A stretch of DNA of 62,890 bases from Planctomycetota bacterium (GTDB taxonomy: Bacteria > Planctomycetota > JAJSAM01 > JAJVHW01): NCBI GenBank assembly GCA_021414065.1, contig JAIOPE010000059.1, positions 1 through 62,890 of the forward strand, given 5' to 3'. Numbering within the stretch: position 1 is the first letter of the stretch; the number at the start of each line of letters is the position of its first letter. A model generated the notes under the pieces. It made no database searches. It had not been told where the DNA came from and saw only the letters and a program-made list of their open reading frames with translations. This document shows positions 17,056 through 25,224 of the stretch, piece by piece. Both the position numbers and the translations under genes were made by a program.

Positions 17056-18299
17056 GCCGTCCTCCGTTCGGCCTTCTGGCCCGAGAGCCGCTCCCATCGG
17101 GCGACGATCACGTCGACGTACTTCGGGTCGAGTTCGATCGCGTAGCACCGCCGCCCCGTGGTCTCGGCCGCGGCGATCGCGGAACCCGAGCCGCCGAAGG
17201 GCTCGTAGAAGCACTCGCCCGGTTCGAGGTGGTTCTCGATCGGGCGCGTGTAGAGGGCGACCGGCTTCTGCGTCGGGTGGTCGACCTTCTCCTCGCGCTC
17301 GCCGACGGGATTCATCAGCATCTTGGGCGACGCTGCGTCCCAGATCGTCGACTGGTCGCGCGAGCCCCGGAACTTCGCGGACCCGTCCTTCCGTGCGTAC
17401 CAGCAGGGCTCGTGCTGCCAGTGGTAGTGCTGGCGGGAGAGCACGAAGTGCGGCTTCCGCCAGATGATCTGCTGCTTCAGCTCGAAACCGATCCGCCGGA
17501 GCCCCGCCCCGACCTCGACCGAGAACGCGGAGGCGTGCCACACGTACGCGGTGTCGAGCGACGGGACGAGTTCGAACGCGTCGCTCCAGTCGGCCTTCGT
17601 GTCGCCGGAGATGGCGGTGTTCTTGTGGCCCTCGCCGCGCTGGAGGTACGAGGACTCCGCGGGCCCGAGTCCGTTCAGCCCCGCGCGGTCGCGCCACTCC
17701 ATGTCGAGCGAGACGCCGTACGGTGGATCGGTGAGGAGGAGCCGGGGCGTCGCGCCGTCGAGGACGCGACGGACGTCTTCGGCGTTCGTCGAGTCGCCGC
17801 AGAGGAGCCGGTGGCGGCCGAGGATGAAGAGGTCGCCCCGCTTCGCCGTCGGTTCCGCGGGCGCCTCGGGCACTTCGTCGGGATCGCCGCCGCCGCTCGC
17901 TGCCTTGCAGAGCCGCTCGAGCTCCGCCGAGCTGAACCCGCACGCGGCGCGGAGCGACTCGTCGATGCCGGAGAGCGTCTGCGCGAGGAGGTCGTCGTCC
18001 CAGGACGCGAGTTCGCCAGCGCGGTTGTCCGCGATCGCGTAGGCCTTCGCCTTGGCCTCGTCCTCGAACGTCGCGACGGCGATCTCCGTCCAGCCGAGCG
18101 ACTTCGCCGCGGCGAGCGTGCCGTTCCCGGCGATCACGGTTCCGTCGGCGAGGGCGACCACGGGCTTCCGCTGCCCGAACTCGGAGAGCGACGCCGCGAT
18201 GGCGGCGAGGTTCCGCTTGTCGTGCTTGCGCGCGTTCTGCGGGTCCTCGCGGAGCGACGCGATCGGCCGGGCGAGCGGGAGGAGATCGGGCGCGATCAC
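17052..18299 (-). CDS. ParB-domain DNA methyltransferase
   Basis: A 415-aa protein with an N-terminal ParB/Srx-like domain (~1-95: 'RKHDKRNLAAIAASLSEFGQ', 'VIAGNGTLAAAKSLG', 'AYAIADNRAGELASWD') fused to an N6-adenine or N4-cytosine methyltransferase. Motif IV 'LLLTDPPYGVSLD' (DPPY 191-194) precedes motif I 'YEPFGGSGSAIAAAE' near 375, a beta-class order. 'HPTQKPVALYTRPIENHL' is also typical. Such enzymes are frequent in phages next to terminase genes and may mark phage DNA against restriction. The GTG at 18299 overlaps the upstream stop by 4 nt. Confidence 0.9.
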   Translation of the reverse strand: MIAPDLLPLARPIASLREDPQNARKHDKRNLAAIAASLSEFGQRKPVVALADGTVIAGNGTLAAAKSLGWTEIAVATFEDEAKAKAYAIADNRAGELASWDDDLLAQTLSGIDESLRAACGFSSAELERLCKAASGGGDPDEVPEAPAEPTAKRGDLFILGRHRLLCGDSTNAEDVRRVLDGATPRLLLTDPPYGVSLDMEWRDRAGLNGLGPAESSYLQRGEGHKNTAISGDTKADWSDAFELVPSLDTAYVWHASAFSVEVGAGLRRIGFELKQQIIWRKPHFVLSRQHYHWQHEPCWYARKDGSAKFRGSRDQSTIWDAASPKMLMNPVGEREEKVDHPTQKPVALYTRPIENHLEPGECFYEPFGGSGSAIAAAETTGRRCYAIELDPKYVDVIVARWERLSGQKAERRTA

Positions 18300-18568
18300 C
18301 GACGCGGCCCTCGGATCGTGGCCTGCACCTGCGCGCCGATGTACTGCTCGGCGAGCGGGTCGATCGTGCCGTCGTCCCGGCAGATCCCATGGGACCGGAG
18401 CACCGGCGCCAGGGCTTCCGTCTGGTGCGGCGGCACATCGGCGACGCGCGCCCAGTCGCGGAGGACCGCCTTCTCGCCGCGGGTCCGGTCGGGGACGAGC
18501 GGCCACGCCACCGCGAGCCGCTGCGCCGCGACGTTGTCCCGGAGGTACACGAGAGCGGCGGGCTTCAC
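18296..18568 (-). CDS. Small hypothetical protein in the terminase operon
   Basis: A 90-aa protein, translationally coupled on both sides (GTGA overlaps at 18565-18568 and 18296-18299). I do not recognise a family. It has a basic middle (VPDRTRGEKAVLRDWARVAD) and the stretch 'LRSHGICRDDGTIDPLAEQY', which suggests a small helical DNA-binding or adaptor protein. Context between small terminase and methyltransferase genes suggests a role in DNA processing, but nothing specific can be said. Confidence 0.7.
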   Translation of the reverse strand: MKPAALVYLRDNVAAQRLAVAWPLVPDRTRGEKAVLRDWARVADVPPHQTEALAPVLRSHGICRDDGTIDPLAEQYIGAQVQATIRGPRR

Positions 18569-19068
18569 GGCGCGCTCGCCTTCCGGCGCTTCCCGGCGAC
18601 GAGGCTGAAGAACCGCCGCTGGTTCACATCGCCGTCCGCGGCCTGCTCGACCTCCGCGCGGACGCGCGTCGCGGCGGCCGGCGTCAGCCCGAACTCCAGG
18701 AGCAGTCGCCGGAACTCCACCTCGGCCTTCTCCATCGCGATGGCGTGGGGGTTCCGGTAGAGGTCGCCCTTCGCGTCGGAGAGCACCTCGCCCATCTCGC
18801 GCACCTTGGCAGCGAGACGGAGATAGCGGACCTTCGCGCGGACGAGGAGTTCGAGGGCATCGCCCTGCTCCTTCAGCAGCACGCCCATCGCGGCGAGCCG
18901 CGCGCCGAGCGCGTCCCACTCGGTGCGCTCGCGGGCGTCGAGTCCGGACGGCGGCTCGGGGAGGCCCGCCGTGCCGCGCGGTTCCGACGGGCTCTCGCGG
19001 CACGGGCGGTACGTCCCGCGCGCGCGCTTCATCGTCGAAGGCAGCGGAGGGGGGCCGCGCTTGCCCAT
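18565..19068 (-). CDS. Terminase small subunit (P27 family)
   Basis: A 167-aa protein with the P27-type start 'MGKRGPPPLPSTMKRARGTY' and a helical body containing 'LDARERTEWDALGARLAAMG', 'LVRAKVRYLRLAAKVREM' and a C-terminal 'LEFGLTPAAATRVRAEVEQA' with the family's 'L-G-L-T-P-A-S-R-x-R' pattern. It recognises phage DNA for packaging. The ATG at 19068 was chosen because the conserved start of the family begins here. About 110 nt separate it from the preceding gene. Confidence 0.88.
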   Translation of the reverse strand: MGKRGPPPLPSTMKRARGTYRPCRESPSEPRGTAGLPEPPSGLDARERTEWDALGARLAAMGVLLKEQGDALELLVRAKVRYLRLAAKVREMGEVLSDAKGDLYRNPHAIAMEKAEVEFRRLLLEFGLTPAAATRVRAEVEQAADGDVNQRRFFSLVAGKRRKASAP

Positions 19069-19179
19069 CAGCGCGCCGCCCCGGAAGTGTGAAACCTGGA
19101 TGCGCGTGCAAACGAGGCGCGCGTCGGTCCCACGCGGCCGGATGCCCACGTTCGATCCCGCCCCCCGGCTGCCACCTCG

Positions 19180-19530
19180 TCACGCATGGGCGAGGACCTC
19201 CTCGGCCTCGTCGTCCTCGAATACGGGCTGCTCCTCCGGCAGTTCGACGGCGGCGGGCGCGACCGTGACGCGGTACCACCCGGCGCCGTCGTTGGCGAAC
19301 ACGCGCACCGTGGGCGCGCTGGGCGCGACCGCGACGGCCGCCACGAATGCTGCGACGATCGCGGCGACGCGCGGCCCGGGGCCGCGGAGGACGATCGCGT
19401 CCTTCCCGTGGACGGTGACGACATCGGCGTCGTCGTGCTCCTGGTCGTCGAGCGTCGCCTCGACAAGGGCCGACCCGGCGGGCGTCCGCCACGCGGCGTC
19501 GAGATCGACGAGGGGGACCGCGTACCTCAT
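19180..19530 (-). CDS. Hypothetical protein downstream of HNH
   Basis: A 116-aa protein not recognised. It begins 'MRYAVPLVDLDAAWRTPAGS', has a central hydrophobic helix (VAAIVAAFVAAVAVAPSAP, about 60-78) that may be a membrane segment or just alanine/valine-rich, and an acidic C-terminus (PVFEDDEAEEVLAHA). The ATG at 19530 overlaps the HNH stop by 4 nt, so it is co-translated with it. Confidence 0.65.
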   Translation of the reverse strand: MRYAVPLVDLDAAWRTPAGSALVEATLDDQEHDDADVVTVHGKDAIVLRGPGPRVAAIVAAFVAAVAVAPSAPTVRVFANDGAGWYRVTVAPAAVELPEEQPVFEDDEAEEVLAHA

Positions 19531-19904
19531 CGCGAGGCGCTCCCACTCCATCGACGGACGAAGGCGTGATCGCGGGCCGTGCGACGGCTGTGGCAGGGCT
19601 TGCAGAGCGATCGAAGGTTCGTCGCGGCGTGCGTGCCACCGTCGGTGAGCGCAACGATGTGGTCGACCTCCGTCGCGGCGGTGGTCAGCCGCTGCTCCGC
19701 GCAGATGCGGCAGAGCGGTTCGCGGCGAAGCTGCGCGATCCGGACGCGCCGCCAGATCGCGTCGTAGCCGCGACGCGCCGCGGACGGGCGAAGGGAGTCG
19801 ATCTCGGCGCGCAGCGCGCGCGCGTGCTCGGGGCAGCGCGCCCCCGACTCGACGAGCGCGGGGCAGCCGGGCGACGTGCAGGCGTGGGGAGGACGGCGCG
19901 GCAC
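19527..19904 (-). CDS. HNH endonuclease near terminase
   Basis: A 125-aa HNH nuclease. It has an N-terminal zinc pair (CTSPGCPALVESGARCPEH), then 'REPLCRICAEQRLTTAATEV', the catalytic 'VDHIVALTDGG' and 'NLRSLCKPCHSRRTARD', so CxxC pairs and the H-N-H core are all present. HNH proteins next to terminase genes are required for cos-type packaging in several HK97-like phages, which would be consistent with cohesive-end packaging here. The GTG start at 19904 lies 5 nt after a conserved promoter-like element, so the mRNA may be leaderless. Confidence 0.9.
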   Translation of the reverse strand: MPRRPPHACTSPGCPALVESGARCPEHARALRAEIDSLRPSAARRGYDAIWRRVRIAQLRREPLCRICAEQRLTTAATEVDHIVALTDGGTHAATNLRSLCKPCHSRRTARDHAFVRRWSGSASR

Positions 19905-19909
19905 ACCCC

Positions 19910-19938
19910 CAGCGTCGGGCGATGTCAGACTCGCGCAA
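19910..19938 (-). promoter_or_regulatory. Conserved late-promoter-like element (copy before HNH and terminase genes)
   Basis: On the minus strand: TTGCGC at 19938-19933, a 17-nt spacer beginning GAGTCTGAC (one change from GACTCTGAC), and ACGCTG at 19915-19910. The GTG of the HNH gene follows after 5 nt. It overlaps the 3' end of the preceding gene. Confidence 0.62.
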
Positions 19939-20341
19939 GGCGCCTCTGCTTCCGCGTCCAGGAGACGTAGGCGTTCCAGCACTCGGGGGAGCAGTAGCGC
20001 TTGCGCGCCGTGACGAGCTGCCGCCCGCACTGGACGCACTCGGTCGCGGGCGCGCGCTTGCGGTCCGAGCGGTCGAGCCGCGCGAGCGGGGGGAACTGCT
20101 CGAGCGGAAGGGGCGGCGGGAATCGGCACGAGGGACAGCAGTCCAGCAGCCCCACGCGGGAGCGAGCCGCGAACCGGGAGATCGCTGCGGCGGGGAACCC
20201 GGAGCGTCGCATCCGGTCGGCGACGGAGCGGCAGCATGCGCACGTCCCGTCCGAGCAGCACGCGGCGCCGAGGAGAAGCGCGACGACGCAGGTCGCTCCG
20301 TCCGGGTCGCCTGCAATGCACGGTCGGCCGGCGCTTCGCAC
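19925..20341 (-). CDS. Cysteine-rich zinc-binding protein
   Basis: A 138-aa protein with many cysteines. The C-terminal part (ECVQCGRQLVTARKRYCSPE, then CW) has a CxxC...CxxxC zinc-finger pattern like those of small phage DNA-associated or HNH-related proteins. The N-terminal part contains further cysteines (CVVALLLGAACCSDGTCACC) and one 'LDCCPSCRFPPPLPLEQFPP' segment. The family is unknown. The GTG at 20341 is 3 nt after the previous stop, so both genes form an operon. Confidence 0.65.
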   Translation of the reverse strand: MRSAGRPCIAGDPDGATCVVALLLGAACCSDGTCACCRSVADRMRRSGFPAAAISRFAARSRVGLLDCCPSCRFPPPLPLEQFPPLARLDRSDRKRAPATECVQCGRQLVTARKRYCSPECWNAYVSWTRKQRRLARV

Positions 20342-20344
20342 GCG

Positions 20345-21049
20345 TCACGCGACTCCGGACGCGGCGAGCGACACCGCGACGGCGTCGGGGTTCGCGAAGC
20401 GGGTCCGCGCGCCGCGGGGCCGGACGATCTCGATCGACGTGGGCCTGACCTCGCCGACCGCGGCGTCCCCGTCGAGAAAGCAGACGAGCCCGTACTCGCG
20501 GCCGTACGGGAAGCGGAGGTGGCTGCGGTTCCGGTAGAGACCGGCCTCGGTCCAGCCAAGGGCGAGCGCCTCGGCGCGGACCGCATCGACCTTCGCGACG
20601 GCGTCGGGCGCAACCGGTTCCGCGAAGGCGAAGTCGCCGCCGGACGGGAAGGCGTGCCCCGAGGGCCGGGTCGGCGATCGCGGCGTCAGGCGCGCCCCGC
20701 AGAGGGGCAGATCGTCGTCGGGGCGGGGCGGCTGGTACTTCGTCGCGTCCGTCGCCTTCGCCGCGGCGACGAGCGCCGCCTCGCCGAATGCCCGCAGCGC
20801 CCATGCGTGGATCGCGTTGAACGGCGCGCGGATGACGTCGAACGCAGCGGCGGTGATCCGCTTCGCGTCGAGCGCGCGCTTCGCGCCGGCCATCTGCCGA
20901 CGCAGCCACGCGTAGTACGGCGGGTCGAGCCGCCGGTATGCCCGGCCGGAGACCGTGACGTCCTCGGCGTAGGGCGCGTCGGCCGCCACCTCGAACGAGT
21001 CGAGGTCGGTCGCGACATAGAGCGCGGCGGCGGGCGGATTCGGCTCCAC
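20345..21049 (-). CDS. Hypothetical protein, first minus-strand gene from the control region
   Basis: A 234-aa protein not recognised. It contains 'RAYRRLDPPYYAWLRRQM', a helical segment ('ALDAKRITAAAFDVIRAPFN') and a C-terminal region with 'YGREYGLVCFLDGDAAVG'. Similar uncharacterised proteins occur in phages, to my memory. The GTG at 21049 is divergent from the plus-strand early operon, and the shared intergenic region (21050-21488) holds the GCGGGATG repeat cluster. Confidence 0.65.
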   Translation of the reverse strand: MEPNPPAAALYVATDLDSFEVAADAPYAEDVTVSGRAYRRLDPPYYAWLRRQMAGAKRALDAKRITAAAFDVIRAPFNAIHAWALRAFGEAALVAAAKATDATKYQPPRPDDDLPLCGARLTPRSPTRPSGHAFPSGGDFAFAEPVAPDAVAKVDAVRAEALALGWTEAGLYRNRSHLRFPYGREYGLVCFLDGDAAVGEVRPTSIEIVRPRGARTRFANPDAVAVSLAASGVA

Positions 21050-21088
21050 CCTGAGTACATACCGGCGCGCTGGCGATTCCGTCGGCTT

Positions 21089-21418
21089 GCGGGATGTGGG
21101 ACGCCCGGCGGGATGTCGCGCGGGAAGTCGAGCAGGGGCATCCCGCGGTGCAAGTGGCGGCGATCGCGCGGCTTCCGACGGTCGGCGGGATGCGGCGGGA
21201 TGATCCGCGCCAACCTTGCTGGCGCGTGCGCATGCGCGCGTGCGCGCGCGATTCAGGATTCCTGATTCCTACTACGCGCGCGCGTGTGCGCGTGCCCGCG
21301 AGGGACGGGGAGAACATCCCGGGACTTCCCGCAGTCCACCGGAACGGCTGTCCGCACAAGGACTTCCGTCGCGGGATGTGCTGCGGGATGCGGGGGAGCG
21401 ACATCCCGCACATCCCGC
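21089..21418. repeat. GCGGGATG repeat cluster in the divergent control region
   Basis: The 8-mer GCGGGATG or its complement occurs perfectly nine times in 330 bp: plus at 21089, 21108, 21185, 21195, 21371 and 21383; minus (CATCCCGC) at 21139, 21402 and 21411. A tenth, imperfect copy (CATCCCGG) is at 21315. Several pairs are inverted (GCGGGATGT with ACATCCCGC). Between the two halves, 21221-21300 is an alternating G/C/A/T tract with a small palindrome (AGGAATCCTGAATC on one strand). The region separates divergent genes and is the only large non-coding gap in the early half, so a regulator-binding region or replication origin is likely. Confidence 0.75.
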
Positions 21419-21488
21419 AGCCGCCGCGAGGCGTCGGTCCCTCCGCGTAGGTTCTCGGGCACTCGGTCTCACGAAGGAGCCCCCGCCG

Positions 21489-21770
21489 ATGTCCGACCCG
21501 AAGCCCGACTGCGCCCTCTGCGGGCGCCCCCTGCGCCGCTGCGCGTCGATCACGTACTCCTGGGACACCCTGCCCGGAGAGCCCGCGGTCGGCTGGCACG
21601 CCGGACCGAAGGGATGCTGGAACGAGGACGAGCGCGCCCGCGGGGTCGTCGGCTCCAACGCCGAGACCGGCGCCGCACTGGTGGCCGCGATCGAGGCCCG
21701 GGGGACCGGACGCGTCCGGCGGACTGCGCCACGGCACACCCGGTCGGCCGCTGTCCTCGCCGGGGGGTAG
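21489..21770 (+). CDS. Small zinc-finger-like protein, first plus-strand early gene
   Basis: A 93-aa protein beginning 'MSDPKPDCALCGRPLRRCA' with a CxxC...C zinc-binding start and a further 'GPKGCWNEDERARG'. No catalytic motif is seen. An AAGGAG site lies 12 nt before ATG 21489. It is the first gene after the repeat cluster. A 181-nt gap with no recognised feature follows before the next gene. Confidence 0.65.
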   Translation: MSDPKPDCALCGRPLRRCASITYSWDTLPGEPAVGWHAGPKGCWNEDERARGVVGSNAETGAALVAAIEARGTGRVRRTAPRHTRSAAVLAGG

Positions 21771-21951
21771 CCTCTCTCCCCGCGGATGGGACGTACCCGT
21801 CCGGCCACCCCCTTTTCTGCCGAACCGTGCACCGACGTCAGATCTGCCCGATGAGATCAGCCCCGGCGGCAGTCACCGTGCCCCGGAGCGAGGCGTCGCA
21901 TTGCCGTCCCGGGCCCCACGCGGCGAAACGCCGCGAAGGAGAGACCCCTGG

Positions 21952-23187
21952 ATGGCGACCGTCGACCTCCGCCGCTTCGCGAACCCCGACGCCCTGAAGT
22001 CGGTCCACCCCGCGAACCTCACATCCCTGCTCGCGCCGCATGAGCGCTACCTCGCGAAGCGACGCGCGGAGCTGAGGGCCGCGCAGCCGCCCCGGCAGGC
22101 CGCCGCGCCGGCCGACGAGGGCGCGATCGACTACGCGGAGCTCGCGAAGATCCTCCTCACGCCGACCGAGGAGACCCCGCCGAAGCTGATCGACGCGCTC
22201 TACCTCGTCCAGGAGATGGCGACGCCCGAGGCGATGCAGCAGATCTTCGCGGCGATCGACGCCATGCCGCCCGCGATCCGGATCGTCTTGGACGTCGGGC
22301 CGGAACCCACGCCCGCGGACGTCGCGCTCTGCCTCTGGTTGAAGTCGCCCGCGCTGCTCGAGCGGCTCCATGCCCAGCAGTCGGTGGTCGCAGGGCGGAA
22401 GTCCTTCGAGAGCTACCTGGCGCGACGCGCGCCCGACGGGCCGTTCGAGACGCCCGTCCGGCCGCAGATCGATTCGATGGAGATCGCCCTCGGCAAGTGG
22501 TTCGCGTCGAAGAAGAAGGGCGACGCGGTGCAGATGGACGTCCAGCCCGGCAAGGGCGAGACGTGGTTCACGATCCGCCACGGCGAGGCGTACCGGCGCG
22601 AGGGCGCGCTGAAGGGCGGGGAGTCCACGAGCGTCGTCTACCGCCCGGAGAAGACCGACGTCGTGGTCTACGACCACGTCGCGAACGAACTTCGCGTCAA
22701 CGCGGGCACCGTCGGCGAGAAGGAGCTCTACCGCACGACGTTCGGCCTCCACCTCTTCGGAACCGAGGACTACTTCGAGAGCAGGACGCGCAAGTACACG
22801 CTCGACCCGTTGCGGCTCGACGGCCCGCAGTCGCTCGTCTGCGCCGACGTCGAGGGGATCGAGTGGATCCAGCTCGTCGAGGTGTCCTACTTCCTCGGCG
22901 GCGCGCAGAAGGAGACGCTCGTCCGACGGGCGAACGACCTCTTCGCCGCGATCGAGGAGGGCGCGCCCCCGCTTCTCGCGAAGGTCCCGATCATCGCGGC
23001 GCGGTTCCGGGTCAAGTTCAAGGACAGCAAGCGGCCGCGCATGGCCAAGATCCAGCCGAAGTCCGCGAGCTTCGGGCGCGACGACGACGGCCGCCTGCTC
23101 GAGGAGTGGCTGCGCCTGCGCACGTTCACGCTGGCGCGGCGGCGGGAGACCGATGCGGTCGACGGCGTCGCTCTGGCGCGCGCTTGA
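21952..23187 (+). CDS. Hypothetical 411-aa early protein
   Basis: I do not recognise the family. The protein starts 'MATVDLRRFANPDALKSVHP' and has a mixed alpha/beta composition with 'YFLGGAQKETLVRRANDLFA' and a basic C-terminal segment 'RFRVKFKDSKRPRMAKIQPK'. It has no signal peptide or membrane segment. An AAGGAGAG site precedes ATG 21952. It is followed by, and may overlap, the next early gene, so the two are probably co-expressed. Confidence 0.7.
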   Translation: MATVDLRRFANPDALKSVHPANLTSLLAPHERYLAKRRAELRAAQPPRQAAAPADEGAIDYAELAKILLTPTEETPPKLIDALYLVQEMATPEAMQQIFAAIDAMPPAIRIVLDVGPEPTPADVALCLWLKSPALLERLHAQQSVVAGRKSFESYLARRAPDGPFETPVRPQIDSMEIALGKWFASKKKGDAVQMDVQPGKGETWFTIRHGEAYRREGALKGGESTSVVYRPEKTDVVVYDHVANELRVNAGTVGEKELYRTTFGLHLFGTEDYFESRTRKYTLDPLRLDGPQSLVCADVEGIEWIQLVEVSYFLGGAQKETLVRRANDLFAAIEEGAPPLLAKVPIIAARFRVKFKDSKRPRMAKIQPKSASFGRDDDGRLLEEWLRLRTFTLARRRETDAVDGVALARA

Positions 23188-24388
23188 GGCGATGCCCGTC
23201 CTCTCGGGCGTCCGAGAGGCGTGGCGTCGTGCCGCCGGCGCCGACTACGCGGCGATCGAGCGGCTGCTGCGGCCGACGAACCGGCTCGCGGGGAACTACC
23301 CGTGCCCGGACGCCGCCGACGAGGGGTGCGCGCGCAGCGTGATCGTCCACGGCGACGACGACATCGCCGCCATCTGCTGTCGCGGCTCGGGCGGATGCGA
23401 GACCGTCGCTCTCGTGCGCGTGGACGTCGTCGTCCACCGTCTCGATCTCGCGCTCCTCGCGCGAGCGGTCGGCGCGGCGCTCGGCTTGGAGATCGAGCAG
23501 CCGACCGCCACTCATGAGCTCGCGCGCACCGTGCACGCAGGGAACTGCCGACACGCCGCGGGCGTCGCGCTCCCCGCCTACGTGACTCTCGCCAGCGATC
23601 GGAGCGCGGTCGCCGAGGTCATCGAGCGGCTCGTTGCGCGCACCGGCGGGCGACTGCTGGTCCTCAGAGCGAACTCCGACGGCGTGGCTCCCGACGTCGC
23701 CGAGTCGCTCCGCGTGCGCGGCGGCGCGGTGCTGGCGCTCGCCGACCTCGTCGCGATCGACGATCACGGCGTGCTCGTAGCGGCCCCCGTCGCCCCGGGC
23801 CTACTGCAGGACGCGTTCGGCGGCACGTCCGCAGCCGACACGCCGCCCGCGGCGGTATTCCGGAAGCAGGGGATAACGTGGCACGTCGAGTTCGAGGGGC
23901 GCACGTGCAGCGTCGGCCAGTCGATCGGGATGGAGTACATCGCGGAGCTGCTCCGGAACCCGCACCGCGACATCCACAGCGCGAAGCTCCGCGACGGTGT
24001 CGCGCACGAGGAGAGCCGCGTGCGCGGCAGCGCTGGCGACGCTCTCGACTCCGAGGCTCTCCAGGGCTACAGAAACCGACTCGCCGACATCGACGGCGAA
24101 CTCGCCGACGCAGAGGAGCGCGCCGACGTGGTCGGCCAGGAGCGACTTCAGCGAGAACGCGAGAAGCTCCTCGGCGAGGTCCGGCGAGCCACCGGGCTCG
24201 GCGGCCGTCCTCGGCACGTCGCGGACGACGTCGAGCGCGCGCGCCAGGCGGTCTCCACCGCGATCCACCGCGCCAAGAAGGCGATCAAGCGCGAGCACTC
24301 CCCGCTGTTCAACCACCTAGACGGAACCCTGACGATCGGCCTCGTCCTCGCATACCGCCCCGACCGCGAGATCGCCTGGATCACGTGA
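23153..24388 (+). CDS. Hypothetical protein with conserved C-terminal helical domain
   Basis: A 411-aa protein (398 aa if ATG 23192, just after the previous stop with GAGG before it, is the true start). The N-terminal part has a cysteine-containing 'NYPCPDAADEGCARSVIVHG' and 'AAICCRGSGGCETVALVRVD' pattern, as in a conserved family of unknown role in high-GC bacteria. The C-terminal ~150 residues contain a coiled coil (LADIDGELADAEERADVVGQ) and 'RRATGLGGRPRHVADDVERA', 'FNHLDGTLTIG', a module that recurs at the ends of various regulator and ATPase proteins as 'L-G-G-R-x-R ... A-R-x-x-V-x-x-A-I ... L-x-x-T-I-x-T-G'. Function is unknown. Confidence 0.7.
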   Translation: MRSTASLWRALEAMPVLSGVREAWRRAAGADYAAIERLLRPTNRLAGNYPCPDAADEGCARSVIVHGDDDIAAICCRGSGGCETVALVRVDVVVHRLDLALLARAVGAALGLEIEQPTATHELARTVHAGNCRHAAGVALPAYVTLASDRSAVAEVIERLVARTGGRLLVLRANSDGVAPDVAESLRVRGGAVLALADLVAIDDHGVLVAAPVAPGLLQDAFGGTSAADTPPAAVFRKQGITWHVEFEGRTCSVGQSIGMEYIAELLRNPHRDIHSAKLRDGVAHEESRVRGSAGDALDSEALQGYRNRLADIDGELADAEERADVVGQERLQREREKLLGEVRRATGLGGRPRHVADDVERARQAVSTAIHRAKKAIKREHSPLFNHLDGTLTIGLVLAYRPDREIAWIT

Positions 24389-24410
24389 AGATTCTCCGCG
24401 TTCCGCGGCT

Positions 24411-24450
24411 CGCGACGCCTGTTGTCGCGCGCGCGACGCCTCGTGTCGCG
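24411..24450. promoter_or_regulatory. Two tandem 19-bp palindromes, candidate operators upstream of the sigma gene
   Basis: CGCGAC-GCCTGTT-GTCGCG (24411-24429) and CGCGAC-GCCTCGT-GTCGCG (24432-24450) are nearly identical inverted repeats whose centres are 21 bp apart, about two helical turns. They lie in the 173-bp gap before the sigma-like gene at 24562. This is the usual look of a two-site operator; the binding protein is unknown. Confidence 0.6.
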
Positions 24451-24561
24451 CCTCCGGGCTGAGGACACGACCTGGCGGGTCGGCCCCTCGGAGGAACCCC
24501 CGGACATCCCGGGCGTCCTGATCGAGGCACGTGACCCCGCCGTCGGCCCTCCGGAGGACCG

Positions 24562-25224
24562 ATGGCGATCAGAAACGACTACGCGGGGATCGACCCGTAC
24601 GCCGTGGCGCGCATCCGCGCGGCCGCGGGCCGCCTCATCCGGACCGCGGGCTTCAGCGAGTCCGAGCGCGACGACCTCGAGCAGGAGCTGATGCTCGACC
24701 TGCTGCGGCGGCTGCCGAAGTTCGACCCGGCGCGCGCGACGCTGCCGACGTTCGTGGCGCGTGTGGTGAGCCACGGCACGGCGACGCTGGTCGGCGCGCG
24801 CTGCGCCGCGCACCGGGACGGGTGGCTCAACGCCCCGTCGCTGAACGACGACGTCGCGGACGAGGACGGCGCGTGCGCGGAAGTCTGGCAGACGCTCGAC
24901 CACCAGGAGCAGGGACGGAGAGTCGGCGTGGCGGAGCGCGACGCCTTCGAGCGCCTCGACCTCGGGCTCGATCTCGTCGAGGCGCTCGCCGCGCTCCCGC
25001 CGGATCTCCGCGTCCTCTGCGCGCGCCTCGCGGGCGACTCGATCACCGACGTCGCGCGCGACACCGGCACCCCGCGCGCCACGCTCTACGGCCGCATCGC
25101 CGAGATCCGCCGGCGTCTCGCGGACGCCGGACTCGACCCCGACCGGGCCCGCCGACGTTTCGCCGGCCGCGCCGGTATGTACCAAGGGGAGGCATCGACC
25201 TCCCGCAACGGGAGGACCCGATGA
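24562..25224 (+). CDS. Phage ECF-like RNA polymerase sigma factor
   Basis: A 220-aa protein of the ECF sigma type. Region 2 is 'FSESERDDLEQELMLDLLRR' with 'LPTFVARVVSHGTATLVGAR' (about 30-78); region 4 is 'LVEALAALPPDLRVLCARLA' and 'DVARDTGTPRATLYGRIAEI' (about 135-185), a helix-turn-helix. The linker (LNDDVADEDGACAEVW) is short and acidic. It starts at ATG 24562 after GGAGG and overlaps the next gene by 4 nt (ATGA). In this position, early and before the replication genes, it could direct host polymerase to late genes; the seven conserved elements before late genes are obvious candidate targets, but that link is inference. Confidence 0.82.
   Translation: MAIRNDYAGIDPYAVARIRAAAGRLIRTAGFSESERDDLEQELMLDLLRRLPKFDPARATLPTFVARVVSHGTATLVGARCAAHRDGWLNAPSLNDDVADEDGACAEVWQTLDHQEQGRRVGVAERDAFERLDLGLDLVEALAALPPDLRVLCARLAGDSITDVARDTGTPRATLYGRIAEIRRRLADAGLDPDRARRRFAGRAGMYQGEASTSRNGRTR

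Noticed and set aside
21089..21418. CRISPR array
   Set aside because: Repeats are 8 bp, irregularly spaced and in both orientations; there are no cas genes or regular spacers.
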